Shown: positions 30,730 to 40,615 of the stretch, one piece after another | Numbering within the stretch: the first letter of the stretch is position 1 | How the letters are laid out: the number at the start of each line of letters is the position of its first letter | Notes under the pieces: generated by a model | What the model was told of the DNA's origin: nothing | The model's database searches: none | Seen by the model: only the letters and a program-made list of their open reading frames with translations | From: Pseudomonadota bacterium | Lineage (GTDB): Bacteria > Pseudomonadota > Alphaproteobacteria > Sphingomonadales > Sphingomonadaceae | Assembly (NCBI GenBank): GCA_021794525.1 | Contig: JAJYQP010000093.1 | Coordinates: 1-64,000, forward strand | Direction: 5' to 3' | DNA: 64,000 bases | Position numbers and translations under genes: made by a program

Positions 30730-33237
30730 TTAGTAAATCCCGCCCTGCTCTTCCACGAAGTCCGGGTTCTCCGAGGCGTCTGCCGTGCTCTCTCGCTGGG
30801 CCGGGCGGCGTGCGGCGCGGATCAGTTCGAGGATTTCGTTGCGGCGCGCGGCGATCTGGTCCTGCCGGGTCGCCCGCGGCGGCTCGGTATCGGGCTTGAA
30901 CGCCTCCCAGATGATCGCGGCCTTGGGATCGTCGGTCGGCTGGCCTTCGAAGACCCGCTTGCCCGACACCCGATCGATCTTGACCATCAGCACGCCAGGC
31001 GGCGCGACGAATTCCTCCGGTGCCCAGCGCTTCCTCGTCTTGTTCACAAACTCCATCATGATCGGCGCGGCGGTGTTGCCGCCCTGCACCCAGCCGCCGA
31101 GGTCGCGCGGCTGGTCGTAGCCGACATACATTCCCGCGATCAGCTCGGGCGAGCCGCCGACGAACCAGGCATTGGTAGGGCCGCTGGTGGTGCCGGTCTT
31201 CCCGAACAGCGGCAGGCCCAGCGCGCGCAGCCGCACCGCCGTGCCGCGAGTCACCACGCCCTGGAGCATATGCACGACCTGGAAGGCAGTGCGCGGATCC
31301 ATCACCTGCTGTCCCGACACGCCGAGCCGCGGCATGGGCTTGCCGTCCCACTCGGCCATGTTGCAGCCGTTGCACTGCCGCTTGTCGGCGCGCCAGATCA
31401 CCTTGCCGTGGCGGTCCTGCACGAAGTCGATGACGGTCCCGTCGCCATGCTTGCGCCCCCAGTTGGCGAGCGCGGTGTAGGCCGCGACCATCCGCGCGAC
31501 CGTGGTGTCCCCCGCGCCCAGCGCGAAGGAGAGGTAATTGTCGTATTTGCCGATCCCCACCCGTTCGAAGGTGCGGTTGACCGCGGGCATTCCGGCGTCG
31601 GCGGCGATATGGACCGTCATCAGGTTGCGGCTCTGTTCGAGGCCCCAGCGCATGGTGTGGGTGCCGCCACCGCCGCCGCCGAAGTTGCGGAAGCATTTCT
31701 CGCCCAGCCCGGCGCCCTGGTACACGCAATAAGCCTGGTCGGCGACCTGCGTCGCGGGCGTCATCCCGGCGTCCAGCCCGGTCGCATAGACGAAGGGCTT
31801 GATGGTCGAGCCCGGCTGGCGCAGCGCCTGCGTCGCGCGGTTGAAGCTGCCGAGCCGGCTGTCGAAGCCGCCCTGCATCGCCATGATCCGCCCGGTCTCG
31901 GGATCTTCGGCGAGGAAGGCGCCCGAAACCTCCGGCACGGTGCGGGTGGCATAGCCATTGCCCGAACGGGCCGCCGCGGTGACATCACCGACACGGGCCG
32001 CGTCCGGGACGTTCGACAGTAGGAAGATCTTCCCGTCCGAAAAGCCGATCGTCGCGTTACCGCCGCTCTTCGCGGTGATTACGCCGATGCGCCAGTCCCT
32101 GTAGCGGATGCCGAGGTTCGCACCCGCGAGCTGGCTCGTCAGGTTGCCCGCGTCCGGGTCGAGGAAGGCGATCTTTTTCCACGCCTTGCCAGCCGCATAG
32201 CGCAGCAGGCCAACGCGCAGCGCATCGCGCGCCGCGTCCTGCAATTCGGTGTCGAGCGAGGTCCGGACCCAAAGCCCGCCGGCATAGACGCTGTTCGGCC
32301 CATCCTCCGCCTTCTCGCCATATTTCGCGAGCAGCTGGCGGCGCACTTCCTCGAGGAAATAGCCGGCATCGGCATAGCGTTCGACCCGCTCGGTGGCGAG
32401 GCCGAGCGGCCTCGACTTCGCCTCCGCGGCGACGGCCGGGGTGATGAAATCGTTCTTGACCATCTGGTCGAGCACGAAGTTGCGGCGGGCGATAGCCATG
32501 CCTTCATACTTCGCGCGGCCATAGCGTTCGGGCGCCTTTGGCAGGATCGCGAGGAAGACCGCCTCGTTCAACGTGAGGTCTTTCACGTCCTTGTCGAAAT
32601 AGGCCCGTGCCGCCGCCTGCACGCCGTAGCTGCGGCGCCCGAGCGGGATTTCGTTGAGGTAAAGCGTCAGGATCTCGGGCTTGGTCAGCACGCCCTCGAT
32701 CTTGCGCGCGAGCAGCATCTCCTTGAGCTTGCGCGTCACCGAATATTCGTTGGTGAGGAGCAGGTTCTTGGCGACCTGCTGGGTGATCGTGGACCCGCCC
32801 ACCGCGCGCTCGTCGGACCCGGCCTTGCGCGCATAGTCGACCACTGCACCCAGGGTGCCAAAGAAATCGACGCCGCCGTGGGTAAAGAAAGTCTTGTCCT
32901 CCGCCGACAGGAACGCTTCGATCAGCTGGGGCGGGAAGTCGTCGTACTGAAGCTGCACCCGCCGCTCGCGCGCGTAGGAATGGACGATCGATCCGTCCGC
33001 GCCGCGCACCATGGTCGGGAGCGGGGTTTCGTATTTCAGCAGCGATTCGGCGTCGGGCAGGCGGCTTACGAGCACGATGTAGAGGCCGAGCAAAAACACC
33101 AGGCCCGCCCCCGCGAGGCTCGCCAGCCAGCGGAACCAGCGCTTTTCGCGCCAGTTGCGCAAGAACCAGTCGCGCAGGGCTGCCCAGCCCCCGGAGAGCC
33201 GCGCACGGATGCCGTCAAATCGTGAAATCTCGACCAT
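30730..33237 (-). CDS. mrcA: penicillin-binding protein 1A
   Basis: Bifunctional peptidoglycan polymerase and cross-linker in the inner membrane. 835 residues: cytosolic N-terminus, one membrane helix (about 40-58), glycosyltransferase family 51 domain with the catalytic E113 in EAFLSAEDKTFF, an OB-like linker and a transpeptidase domain with SxxK at 477-480 (GSTIK) and KTGTTSG near the C-terminus. The ATG at 33237 gives MVEISRFDG; more upstream in-frame sequence is unrelated. It follows the amidase gene by 52 bases, an amidase-PBP1A pair common in alphaproteobacteria. Confidence 0.95.
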   Translation of the reverse strand: MVEISRFDGIRARLSGGWAALRDWFLRNWREKRWFRWLASLAGAGLVFLLGLYIVLVSRLPDAESLLKYETPLPTMVRGADGSIVHSYARERRVQLQYDDFPPQLIEAFLSAEDKTFFTHGGVDFFGTLGAVVDYARKAGSDERAVGGSTITQQVAKNLLLTNEYSVTRKLKEMLLARKIEGVLTKPEILTLYLNEIPLGRRSYGVQAAARAYFDKDVKDLTLNEAVFLAILPKAPERYGRAKYEGMAIARRNFVLDQMVKNDFITPAVAAEAKSRPLGLATERVERYADAGYFLEEVRRQLLAKYGEKAEDGPNSVYAGGLWVRTSLDTELQDAARDALRVGLLRYAAGKAWKKIAFLDPDAGNLTSQLAGANLGIRYRDWRIGVITAKSGGNATIGFSDGKIFLLSNVPDAARVGDVTAAARSGNGYATRTVPEVSGAFLAEDPETGRIMAMQGGFDSRLGSFNRATQALRQPGSTIKPFVYATGLDAGMTPATQVADQAYCVYQGAGLGEKCFRNFGGGGGGTHTMRWGLEQSRNLMTVHIAADAGMPAVNRTFERVGIGKYDNYLSFALGAGDTTVARMVAAYTALANWGRKHGDGTVIDFVQDRHGKVIWRADKRQCNGCNMAEWDGKPMPRLGVSGQQVMDPRTAFQVVHMLQGVVTRGTAVRLRALGLPLFGKTGTTSGPTNAWFVGGSPELIAGMYVGYDQPRDLGGWVQGGNTAAPIMMEFVNKTRKRWAPEEFVAPPGVLMVKIDRVSGKRVFEGQPTDDPKAAIIWEAFKPDTEPPRATRQDQIAARRNEILELIRAARRPAQRESTADASENPDFVEEQGGIY

Positions 33238-33289
33238 CGCGCCGTCGATTAGGGGGCTGGCGCGGGACTGGCAATGGGGCCGGCGGCAC

Positions 33290-34201
33290 TCACGGCCCGC
33301 CCGGCCCCGCCACGCTCTCGCCTGCGAAATGGAACCGGATCGCCCGCGCCAGCACGCGGGCGAAGGCGGCCTTGCCGTCGTCGGAAGCGAGGTGCGCGGC
33401 TTCGGCCGGATTGGTGATGTAGCCGCTTTCGAAGAGCACTGACGGCACGTCGGGCGCACGCAGCACCTCCAGCGTCGCCGAGCGCTGCGGTTGCGGGTGG
33501 AAGGTCAGCACGCCCTGCCCCTCGCGCTCGATCAGTGCCGCGATCTGGCGCGAGCGTTCCTGCGTGCGCCGCTGCGACAGGTCGATGAGGATGGCGCTGA
33601 CCGTGTCGCTCTGGCCGGACAGCGCCTGACCGTTAACCTGTGATGCGGCATTCTCGCGCGCCGCGAAGCGCTGCGCCGCCGCGCTCGATGCCTTGTCCGA
33701 CAGGGTGTAGATCGTCGCGCCCGCAACCTCGCCCGCCGCCTCGCTGTCGCTGCCGGCCGAATCCGCGTGGATCGAGACGAAGGCCGAGGCCCCGAGCTGG
33801 CGCGCGGCCTCGGCCCGATCGCGCAGCGGCACGAAGCTGTCGTCGGCGCGGGTCATCGCCACGCGCACCCCGCCATCGGCGATCAGCCGGTCGCGCAGGG
33901 CCAGCGCCAGGCCAAGCACCAGATCCTTCTCGTCATAGCCGGGCGCGCGGGCGCCGTAATCGTACCCGCCGTGACCCGGGTCGATCATCACCAGCGGCCA
34001 ATCGGGATTGTCGATCCCCGCAATCGGCGGCAGCGCCAGCGCGCGCGCATCGGGAAGCTTGACGCGCAGCACGCGCTCGCCCGGCAGCAATCGCGCCGCG
34101 CCCGGCACCGGCAAAGCAAACGCGCGCGCCGCGACCACCGCGCCGAGCAGCGCGATCGCGATGATGCTGGCGAAAGTCGCCATGCGCCCGAGGCGTTCCA
34201 T
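33290..34201 (-). CDS. N-acetylmuramoyl-L-alanine amidase
   Basis: Cleaves the amide bond between muramic acid and the peptide of peptidoglycan, for cell separation. About 303 residues: an N-terminal membrane or signal segment (FASIIAIALLGAVVAARAFA), then the Amidase_3 domain with zinc site motifs IDPGHGG, an acidic EKDL and SIHAD, and a C-terminal SVLFESGYITNPAEA. No AMIN domain is evident, so it is shorter than AmiC. Start is between 34201 and an internal ATG at 34183; neither has a good ribosome site. Divergent from rne over about 420 bases. Confidence 0.88.
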   Translation of the reverse strand: MERLGRMATFASIIAIALLGAVVAARAFALPVPGAARLLPGERVLRVKLPDARALALPPIAGIDNPDWPLVMIDPGHGGYDYGARAPGYDEKDLVLGLALALRDRLIADGGVRVAMTRADDSFVPLRDRAEAARQLGASAFVSIHADSAGSDSEAAGEVAGATIYTLSDKASSAAAQRFAARENAASQVNGQALSGQSDTVSAILIDLSQRRTQERSRQIAALIEREGQGVLTFHPQPQRSATLEVLRAPDVPSVLFESGYITNPAEAAHLASDDGKAAFARVLARAIRFHFAGESVAGPGGP

Positions 34202-34579
34202 GAACGGATGGTTACGGCGCAAGACCCATTGTGCGCAATATGGTTGCCGCAGGGAGTCCCCGGTGCTAGCGCTCCGCCACTGGCCGCGCTGTGCCATCGC
34301 GCGCACCCCGGCCGCACTCAAGGGCGCCTCTCGCAGGCGCCAACCGAAGACAGGTTGATGCAGCTTTCACGCCGTCCCCTCCCTTACGAACCGTCGCCGG
34401 CTTTCGCCGTCGTGCGGGCTGCGACGGGTCGGACAGCGCCTCGGGAGACACACTCCAGGCGCAGGCGCGGGGATGCAGACACGACATTCCGCAACCCGGC
34501 ACTGACACGCCCGGTTCGGTCCATCCACTCCGTCCGCCCGCATAGCGGCGGCGGGTATCACGACAATTTGCGCGGACTC
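34202..34579. other. gene-free region between the amidase gene and rne
   Basis: No supported gene. It should hold the divergent amidase promoter and the promoter and long leader of rne. A GGCGCC-TCTCGCA-GGCGCC hairpin lies near 34323-34342. Long structured leaders that serve autoregulation are known for RNase E in enterobacteria; here this is only an expectation. Confidence 0.4.
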
Positions 34580-34616
34580 GCGGCCGGCTCACACCCGGCC
34601 GCGCGCGCATGGAGAA
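34580..34616 (+). promoter_or_regulatory. leader hairpin and ribosome site of rne
   Basis: GCGGCCGG (34580-34587) pairs with CCGGCCGC (34595-34602) around a 7-base loop, and the GGAGA ribosome site (34611) follows closely, 7 bases before the ATG. Confidence 0.5.
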
Positions 34617-34622
34617 CACACG

Positions 34623-37277
34623 ATGACAACGCGCATGCTTATCGATGCGCGCCACCAGGAAGAAACCCGGGTGGCGGTGCTGAAGGGCAACCGGATTGAA
34701 GAGTTCGACTTCGAGTCGGCCGATAAGAAACAGATCAAGGGTAACATCTACCTCGCCAAGGTTACCCGCGTAGAACCGAGCCTCCAGGCGGCCTTCGTCG
34801 ATTTCGGCGGCAACCGGCACGGCTTCCTCGCCTTCAGTGAGATCCATCCCGACTATTACCAGATCCCGCGCGAGGATCGCGAGGCGCTGCTCGCCGCCGA
34901 GGCCGAGGCGGCCGAGGAAGAGGCGCGCCTGCGCGACGAGGAGGAAGAGCGCGGCGAAATGCCCGGCGACGAATACGACGCCGAGGACGAAAGCGCCGAG
35001 CAATTCGTCGAGGAAATGACCGAGGACGGCATCGAGGAGGTCGACACCTCCGAGAAGGACGACGTGGCCACCATCGAGGAAGGCCAATCCGACGACGACG
35101 ATGGCGATCACGCCGACGAGGGCGACGAAGCGACCACAGAAGACCAGCCGCGTCGCGGCCGGGGTCGCCGCCAGGGCAAGGGCGGCCGCGCCCGCACCAA
35201 GGAAGTCGACGAGGCGCGCGCCAAGCGCATGGCGCTGCGCCGCCGCTACAAGATACAGGACGTCATCCAGCGCCGCCAGGTGCTGCTGGTCCAGGTCGTC
35301 AAGGAAGAGCGCGGCAACAAGGGCGCGGCGCTGACCACATATCTCAGCCTAGCGGGCCGCTATTGCGTGCTGATGCCCAATTCGAGCCATGGCGGCGGCA
35401 TCAGCCGCAAGATCAGCTCGGCAGGCGACCGCAAGCGGCTGAAGAGCATCGTCGACGAACTGACGCTGCCCAAATCGATGGGGCTGATCGTGCGCACTGC
35501 CGGGCTCCAGCGCACCAAGCCCGAGATCAAGCGCGACTTCGACTACCTCGCCCGGCTGTGGGACGAAATCCGCGAGAGCACGCTGAAATCCAGCGCGCCC
35601 GCGATGATCCATTCGGACAGCGACCTGATCAAGCGCGCCATCCGCGACATCTACAACAAGGAGATCGAGGAGGTCGTGGTCGAGGGTGCGGATGGCTACA
35701 AGTCCGCCCGCGACTTCATGAAGATGCTGATGCCCAGCCACGCGCGCCGGGTGAAGCCCTATTCCGACCCCGTGCCGCTGTTCCAGCGCTATGGCGCGGA
35801 AGACCAGCTCAAGGCGATGTACGATCCGGTCGTGCAGCTGAAATCGGGCGGCTATCTCGTCATCAACCCGACGGAAGCGCTGGTGTCGATCGACATCAAC
35901 TCGGGCCGCTCCACCAAGGAGCACGGGATCGAGCAGACCGCGCTCGCCACCAATCTGGAAGCGGCGCGCGAGATCGCCCGCCAGCTGCGCCTGCGCGACA
36001 TGGCGGGCCTCGTCGTCATCGACTTCATCGACATGGAGCACCACTCCAACACCCGCAAGGTCGAGAAGGCGATGAAGGACGCGCTCAAGAACGACCGCGC
36101 GCGCATCCAGGTCGGCCGCATCAGCTCGTTCGGGCTGATGGAAATGAGCCGCCAGCGCCTGCGCACCGGCGTGCTCGAGGCGACGACGCGCGAGTGCCCG
36201 CACTGCGACGGCACCGGCCTCGTGCGAACCGCCTCCTCCGCCGGGCTTTCGGCGCTGCGGCTCATCGAGGAAGAGGCCGCGCGCGGCCGCGGCACGATCA
36301 TCACGCTTCAGGCCAGCACCGAGGCCGCGGTCTATCTCCTCAACGCCAAGCGCGCCGAGCTTACCGAGATCGAGGAACGCTACGGCGTGACCGTCGAGGT
36401 CATCCCGGGCGGCGAGAACGAAGGCGCTAAGATGGCGATCGACAGCGCGGGCCCGCGTCCGACCTCCGCGCCCAAATTCGAACCCATCGTCGATGACAGC
36501 GAAGACGAGGACATCGTCGAGGGCGACGACTACGCCGACGAGGACGAGGACGATCGCGGCGAGCAGCGTCGCGGCGGCGGCGAACGGGACGACCGCGATG
36601 GCGGCGAGCGCGGCAAGAAGCGCCGCCGCCGCCGGGGCGGTCGCAACCGTCGCAAGGATCGCGACGAGGAAGGCTCCGAGGCTCACGAAACCGGCGAGGA
36701 CGGCGATGAGGGCAGCAATGAAGCCGCGCCCGCGGCTGACGTAGACGAGGAAAACCGCCCCAAGAAGCGCCGCCGTCGTGGTGGCCGGGGGCGCCGTGGT
36801 GGCCGTGATCGCGACAGCGAAGGCGTCGAAGAGGCGAACGGTCTCGAAGCCGTGAGCGAGCAGGTCGAAGCCGACATGGCCGTGGTTGCCGGCCCCGCCG
36901 ATTCGCCGCAGGCCGCCGAGGCGATGGCCGAAGAAGCACCCAAGCCGAAGCGCACCCGCCGCAAGAAGGCCGACGAAAGCGCCGAGGCACCTGCCGAGGC
37001 CGCTCCGGCAGATGCCGCGCAGGAGCCGGTGGCTGAAAAGCCCAAGCGCACCCGCCGCAAGAAGGCTGATGTCGAGGCAGAAGCACCTGCCGCGCCGGAA
37101 GCCGAAGCGGAAGCCGAAGCCCCTGCCAAGCCCAGGCGCACACGCAAGAAGGCCGCACCTGCCTCCGATGAATCGGCGGCAACCGCAGAGGCACCTGCCG
37201 ATGTGCAGGTCGATGCTCCGGCCAATGACGACGGCAAGCCCCGTCGCGGCTGGTGGCAGCGCACCTTCGGCGAATAA
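34623..37277 (+). CDS. rne: ribonuclease E
   Basis: Endoribonuclease that starts mRNA decay and processes rRNA; scaffold of the degradosome. 884 residues. The S1 domain (from about residue 35) is split by an acidic and then basic insertion (about 88-200, runs of E and D), typical of alphaproteobacterial enzymes. The catalytic core has SIDINSGR (near 425), and the zinc-link CPHC lies at 525-528. The C-terminal third (about 620-884) is low-complexity, with Arg-rich blocks and near-repeats of KPKRTRRKKAD separated by Ala/Glu stretches, expected to be disordered and RNA- or partner-binding. It ends PRRGWWQRTFGE, a conserved alphaproteobacterial tail. Confidence 0.95.
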   Translation: MTTRMLIDARHQEETRVAVLKGNRIEEFDFESADKKQIKGNIYLAKVTRVEPSLQAAFVDFGGNRHGFLAFSEIHPDYYQIPREDREALLAAEAEAAEEEARLRDEEEERGEMPGDEYDAEDESAEQFVEEMTEDGIEEVDTSEKDDVATIEEGQSDDDDGDHADEGDEATTEDQPRRGRGRRQGKGGRARTKEVDEARAKRMALRRRYKIQDVIQRRQVLLVQVVKEERGNKGAALTTYLSLAGRYCVLMPNSSHGGGISRKISSAGDRKRLKSIVDELTLPKSMGLIVRTAGLQRTKPEIKRDFDYLARLWDEIRESTLKSSAPAMIHSDSDLIKRAIRDIYNKEIEEVVVEGADGYKSARDFMKMLMPSHARRVKPYSDPVPLFQRYGAEDQLKAMYDPVVQLKSGGYLVINPTEALVSIDINSGRSTKEHGIEQTALATNLEAAREIARQLRLRDMAGLVVIDFIDMEHHSNTRKVEKAMKDALKNDRARIQVGRISSFGLMEMSRQRLRTGVLEATTRECPHCDGTGLVRTASSAGLSALRLIEEEAARGRGTIITLQASTEAAVYLLNAKRAELTEIEERYGVTVEVIPGGENEGAKMAIDSAGPRPTSAPKFEPIVDDSEDEDIVEGDDYADEDEDDRGEQRRGGGERDDRDGGERGKKRRRRRGGRNRRKDRDEEGSEAHETGEDGDEGSNEAAPAADVDEENRPKKRRRRGGRGRRGGRDRDSEGVEEANGLEAVSEQVEADMAVVAGPADSPQAAEAMAEEAPKPKRTRRKKADESAEAPAEAAPADAAQEPVAEKPKRTRRKKADVEAEAPAAPEAEAEAEAPAKPRRTRKKAAPASDESAATAEAPADVQVDAPANDDGKPRRGWWQRTFGE

Positions 37278-37297
37278 AGAAAGTCCGGTATCGAGGC

Positions 37298-37329
37298 GGG
37301 TCGGGAGCGCGTGACGCGCGTCCCGGCCC
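37298..37329. terminator. hairpin between rne and the convergent SDR pseudogene
   Basis: GGG-T-CGGGA-GCGC and GCGC-G-TCCCG-GCCC form a strong, slightly bulged hairpin 20 bases past the rne stop. There is no T run, so it may protect the 3' end rather than terminate alone. Confidence 0.45.
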
Positions 37330-37330
37330 G

Positions 37331-38057
37331 TCATGGTTCCACGCGCGCTCCGCGCAAGTCGAACACCGCCCCGCTGTCCGCAGGTTCCAGCCGCTCAAGC
37401 ACATCCAGCAGATGCGCTGCGGACTGCTCCGGCGTGAGCATTCCCTCGCCCGCCACTGCGCCGCGGAACGGCGCGCTCAAGGGAGTCGCCACGGTCGCGG
37501 GATGCAACCCCGCCACCACGCAATCCGGGTGGGTCCGGTCCATTTCGATCGCGAAGTTGCGGAGCAGCATCGCGAGCGCGGCCTTGCTCGCCCGATAGCC
37601 GTGCCAGCCGCCAAGCCGGTTATCACCGATGGAACCGACGCGCGCGCCGAGCGCCGCAAACACGCTATGCCCTTCGCGCCGCAGCAGCGGCAGAAAATGC
37701 TTCGCGATCGGGGCCGGGCCGACCGCATTGATGCGGAATGCCTCGACCAGCGCCTCCGCGTCGAGCTGGCGCAGGCTCTTCTCCGGCCCGCCATCATCGG
37801 GCAGCGTCAGCGCGCCGGTGGCGATGATCACCCCCCGCGGCGGATCGTCGCGCAAGGCGTCCGGTGCCGCGCAATGCTCGCCTCGTCGCCCAATTCGAAG
37901 GCGAAAGTCCTGTCGGCCCCCTCGACCGCCCAGCCCCGGCGCGATCCGGCAGCGACGCGCCAGCCGCGCGCGGCCAGCGCGGCAACCAGAGCCGACCCGA
38001 TCCGCCGGTCGCCCCGAACACCACGGCCCGCCCGCCCGCTTGCATTTCCTCGTCCAT
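37331..38057 (-). pseudogene. SDR-family dehydrogenase broken by two frameshifts
   Basis: Three overlapping frames together encode one SDR of about 240 residues. Frame A gives MDEEMQAGGRAVVFGATGG. At about 38001 a one-base loss moves to frame B, IGSALVAALAARGWRVAAG to GDEASIA. At about 37870 a second one-base loss moves to frame C, DALRDDPPRGVIIATGAL on to the end, including the catalytic YRASKAALAM. Both breaks fall in GC-rich runs, so sequencing or assembly errors are possible; otherwise this is a recent pseudogene, since the rest is well conserved. Convergent with rne. It resembles the CsgA/C-factor branch of SDRs. The start could be the ATG at 38057 or the GTG at 38066. Confidence 0.7.
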
Positions 38058-38164
38058 CCCTTGCACAAATTGCGTTGAGGCCGGGCCGTCCCGGGCCGCC
38101 CGCCTCTTGCCTCACCCGCGCGGACCGCTAGAGACATCGCCAAACCGTCTTTTCGCGAGCGATC

Positions 38165-38944
38165 ATGGCCACCTTCACGCTTCCCAGGAACTCCAAAATC
38201 TCCGCCAAGGGGCAGGTGCATCGCGCATCGACCGGGCGCGTCAAGCAGTTCCGCATCTATCGCTACGATCCCGACAGCGGCCAGAACCCGCGTTACGACA
38301 CCTTCGAGATCGATCTCGACAATTGCGGGCCGATGGTTCTCGACGCGCTGTTCAAGATCAAGAACGAGATCGACCCGACGCTGACTTTCCGCCGCTCCTG
38401 CCGCGAGGGAATCTGCGGCTCGTGCTCGATGAACATGAATGGCAAGAACGGCCTCGCCTGCACCACCGCGATCGAGGATCTGAAGGGCGAAATCCGCATT
38501 ACCCCGCTGCCGCACATGGAAGTCATCAAGGACCTGGTCCCCGACTTCACCCATTTCTATGCCCAGTATGCCAGCATCCGCCCGTGGCTTCAGACCGTCA
38601 GCCCCACGCCCAGCGGCAAGGAGCGTCTGCAGTCGCCCGAACAGCGAGAGAAGCTGGACGGGCTCTACGAATGCATCCTGTGCGCCTGCTGTTCGACCGC
38701 CTGCCCAAGTTACTGGTGGAACAGCGACAAGTTCCTCGGCCCCGCAATCCTGCTCCAGGCCTATCGCTGGCTAGCCGACAGCCGGGACGAGATGACGGGC
38801 GAGCGGCTCGATCAGCTCGAGGACCCCTATCGCCTCTACCGTTGCCACACGATCATGAACTGTGCGAACGCGTGCCCCAAGGGTTTGAGCCCGGCCAAGG
38901 CGATTGCCGAAACCAAGAAGATGATCGCCGAACGCGCGATCTGA
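38165..38944 (+). CDS. sdhB: succinate dehydrogenase iron-sulfur subunit
   Basis: Carries electrons from the SdhA flavin to quinone in complex II. 259 residues: [2Fe-2S] ligands C79, C84, C87 and C99 ([10 protein letters not shown]99), [4Fe-4S] and [3Fe-4S] ligands in [12 protein letters not shown] (C170, C173, C176, C180) and [12 protein letters not shown] (C227, C233, C237). Complete and of normal length. It is 22 kb from sdhCDA, so expression of the subunits must be balanced from two promoters. A long inverted repeat follows, then a PaaI thioesterase and zapE. Confidence 0.96.
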   Translation: MATFTLPRNSKISAKGQVHRASTGRVKQFRIYRYDPDSGQNPRYDTFEIDLDNCGPMVLDALFKIKNEIDPTLTFRRSCREGICGSCSMNMNGKNGLACTTAIEDLKGEIRITPLPHMEVIKDLVPDFTHFYAQYASIRPWLQTVSPTPSGKERLQSPEQREKLDGLYECILCACCSTACPSYWWNSDKFLGPAILLQAYRWLADSRDEMTGERLDQLEDPYRLYRCHTIMNCANACPKGLSPAKAIAETKKMIAERAI

Positions 38945-38959
38945 CCCGTCTTGCCGACC

Positions 38960-39025
38960 CCGTTCGTGTCGAGCGTAGTCGAGACACGGGGCCTGAGGTG
39001 TCTCGACTACGCTCGACACGAACGG
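38960..39025. repeat. 28-bp perfect inverted repeat, copy 1
   Basis: Arms 38960-38987 and 38998-39025 are perfectly complementary, with a 10-base loop. It lies between the sdhB stop and the PaaI thioesterase start, reaching to 10 bases before that ATG. A related copy lies at 46595-46681. It looks like a dispersed palindromic (REP-type) unit able to form a very stable RNA hairpin. Confidence 0.9.
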
Positions 39026-39035
39026 ACGGGATCTA

Positions 39036-39509
39036 ATGGCACTTTCGGATCAAGTCTTCGAGCACGGCCCCGACCCGGACAATCCGGGCTGGCGACACTG
39101 GAACCTCAAGGACGAAACGCTGTTCAACGGCGCAGTGATGGGGCGCCTCATCACCCGCGTCGACGATGACGGGCGCGCGCGGCTGCGGATGTTTCCCGAG
39201 CGGCGCCACCAGAACCTTCAGGGCATAGTCCACGGCGCGGTGACGCTCAGCCTTATCGACATCAGCCTGTTCACCACCATGCACACGATCGGTTCTGGCA
39301 ATGCCGGCCCCTCGGTGACGCTCGAGCTCTCGACCCAGTTTACCGGCGCGGGCCAGCCCGATTGCCCGCTCGACGCCGTGACCGAGATCGTGCGCGAAAC
39401 CGGCGGGCTCGTCTTCGTGCGGGGCACGGTCGAGCAGGAGGGTGGCCATGTAGTCGCCAGCTTCTCCGGCATCGTGAAGAAGATGCGCCAGAAACCGGCG
39501 ACGCAATGA
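39036..39509 (+). CDS. PaaI-family hotdog thioesterase
   Basis: 157 residues of the 4HBT hotdog fold; expected to hydrolyse an acyl- or aryl-CoA. RRHQNLQGIVHGAVTLSLIDISLF carries the family HG-A-x4-D helix start, with the acidic residue of the active site near D80. Cytosolic tetramer or dimer. The ribosome site is weak and abuts the 28-bp inverted repeat, so translation may depend on that structure. The stop overlaps the zapE start (ATGA). Substrate unknown. Confidence 0.83.
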   Translation: MALSDQVFEHGPDPDNPGWRHWNLKDETLFNGAVMGRLITRVDDDGRARLRMFPERRHQNLQGIVHGAVTLSLIDISLFTTMHTIGSGNAGPSVTLELSTQFTGAGQPDCPLDAVTEIVRETGGLVFVRGTVEQEGGHVVASFSGIVKKMRQKPATQ

Positions 39510-40615
39510 GCGGGATGCTGGCCGGTTACGAGCGGCTGGTGGCATCGGGCGAGCTCAAACCCGATCCCGACCAGCGCCGCGCGGCCGAGAGGCTCGCCGC
39601 CCTCCAGAAAGAGCTTGAGGCCGAATGTTCCGGCGGGCTGTTCGCGCAATGGTTCGCCCGGCGCGAACAGCCGCGCGGGGTCTATCTTTGGGGCGGCGTG
39701 GGCCGCGGCAAGTCGATGCTGATGGACCTGTTCATCGGTTCGCTCGGCATCGTGCAGAAGCGCCGGGTGCATTTTCACGAGTTCATGCTCGAGGTGGACC
39801 GGAGGCTGCGCGAGGAGCGCGCAAAGGAAGCGGGCGACCCGATCGCGCCCGTCGCCAAACGCCTCGCCGCGGACATCCGCTGCCTCGCCTTCGACGAGAT
39901 GGTGGTCACCAACACCGCGGATGCGGCGATCATGAACCGCCTTTTTACCGCGCTCATCCGCGACGAGGGCGTCACCGTTGTCACTACCAGCAACCGCCCT
40001 CCGCCGGACCTTTACAAGGACGGGCTCAATCGCTCGCTGTTCCTGCCGTTCATCGCGCTCGTCGAAGCGGAGCTGGACGTGATCGCTCTCAACGGGCCCG
40101 TCGATTACCGGCTCGACCGGCTGGGCGACCTCGACAGCTGGCACACCCCGATTGGCGGCGCGGCGACGGCGCAGGTGCGCGAGGCCTTCTTCCGCCTCAC
40201 CGACTTCGCGCCCGAGGACGCGGCCAATGTCCCCTCCGCCGATCTCGACCTCGGTGGCGGCCGGACATTGCACGTCCCAAAGAGCCTCAAGGGCGTTGGC
40301 GTGTTCAGCTTCAAGCGGCTCTGCGGGGAGAATCGCGGCTCGGCGGACTATCTCGCCATCGCGCACGCCTATCACACGGTGATCGTGGTCGGCATTCCCG
40401 CGATGGGTCCCGACAACCGCAACGAGGCGATCCGCTTCACCAAGCTGGTCGACGCCCTTTACGAGAACAACGTCAAGCTGTTCGCCACCGCCGCCGCCGC
40501 GCCCGAGGCGCTCTATCGCCACGGTGACGGTGCCTTCGAGTTCGAGCGCACCGTCAGCCGGCTGAAGGAGATGCAGAGCGCCGATTACATGGCCCGCGGC
40601 CACGGCGTGGGCTAA
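39506..40615 (+). CDS. zapE: cell division/AFG1-like ATPase ZapE
   Basis: 369-residue AAA-type ATPase of the AFG1 family: Walker A GGVGRGKS at 63-70, Walker B LAFDEMVV near 124-131, and TTSNRPPPDLY as sensor 1. In Escherichia coli ZapE acts on the division ring under stress; in mitochondria AFG1 helps turn over respiratory subunits. Its frequent linkage with TCA-cycle genes in alphaproteobacteria fits its place downstream of sdhB. The ATG at 39506 overlaps the thioesterase stop. It converges on the LuxR-type gene with a 4-base overlap of stops. Confidence 0.92.
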   Translation: MSGMLAGYERLVASGELKPDPDQRRAAERLAALQKELEAECSGGLFAQWFARREQPRGVYLWGGVGRGKSMLMDLFIGSLGIVQKRRVHFHEFMLEVDRRLREERAKEAGDPIAPVAKRLAADIRCLAFDEMVVTNTADAAIMNRLFTALIRDEGVTVVTTSNRPPPDLYKDGLNRSLFLPFIALVEAELDVIALNGPVDYRLDRLGDLDSWHTPIGGAATAQVREAFFRLTDFAPEDAANVPSADLDLGGGRTLHVPKSLKGVGVFSFKRLCGENRGSADYLAIAHAYHTVIVVGIPAMGPDNRNEAIRFTKLVDALYENNVKLFATAAAAPEALYRHGDGAFEFERTVSRLKEMQSADYMARGHGVG

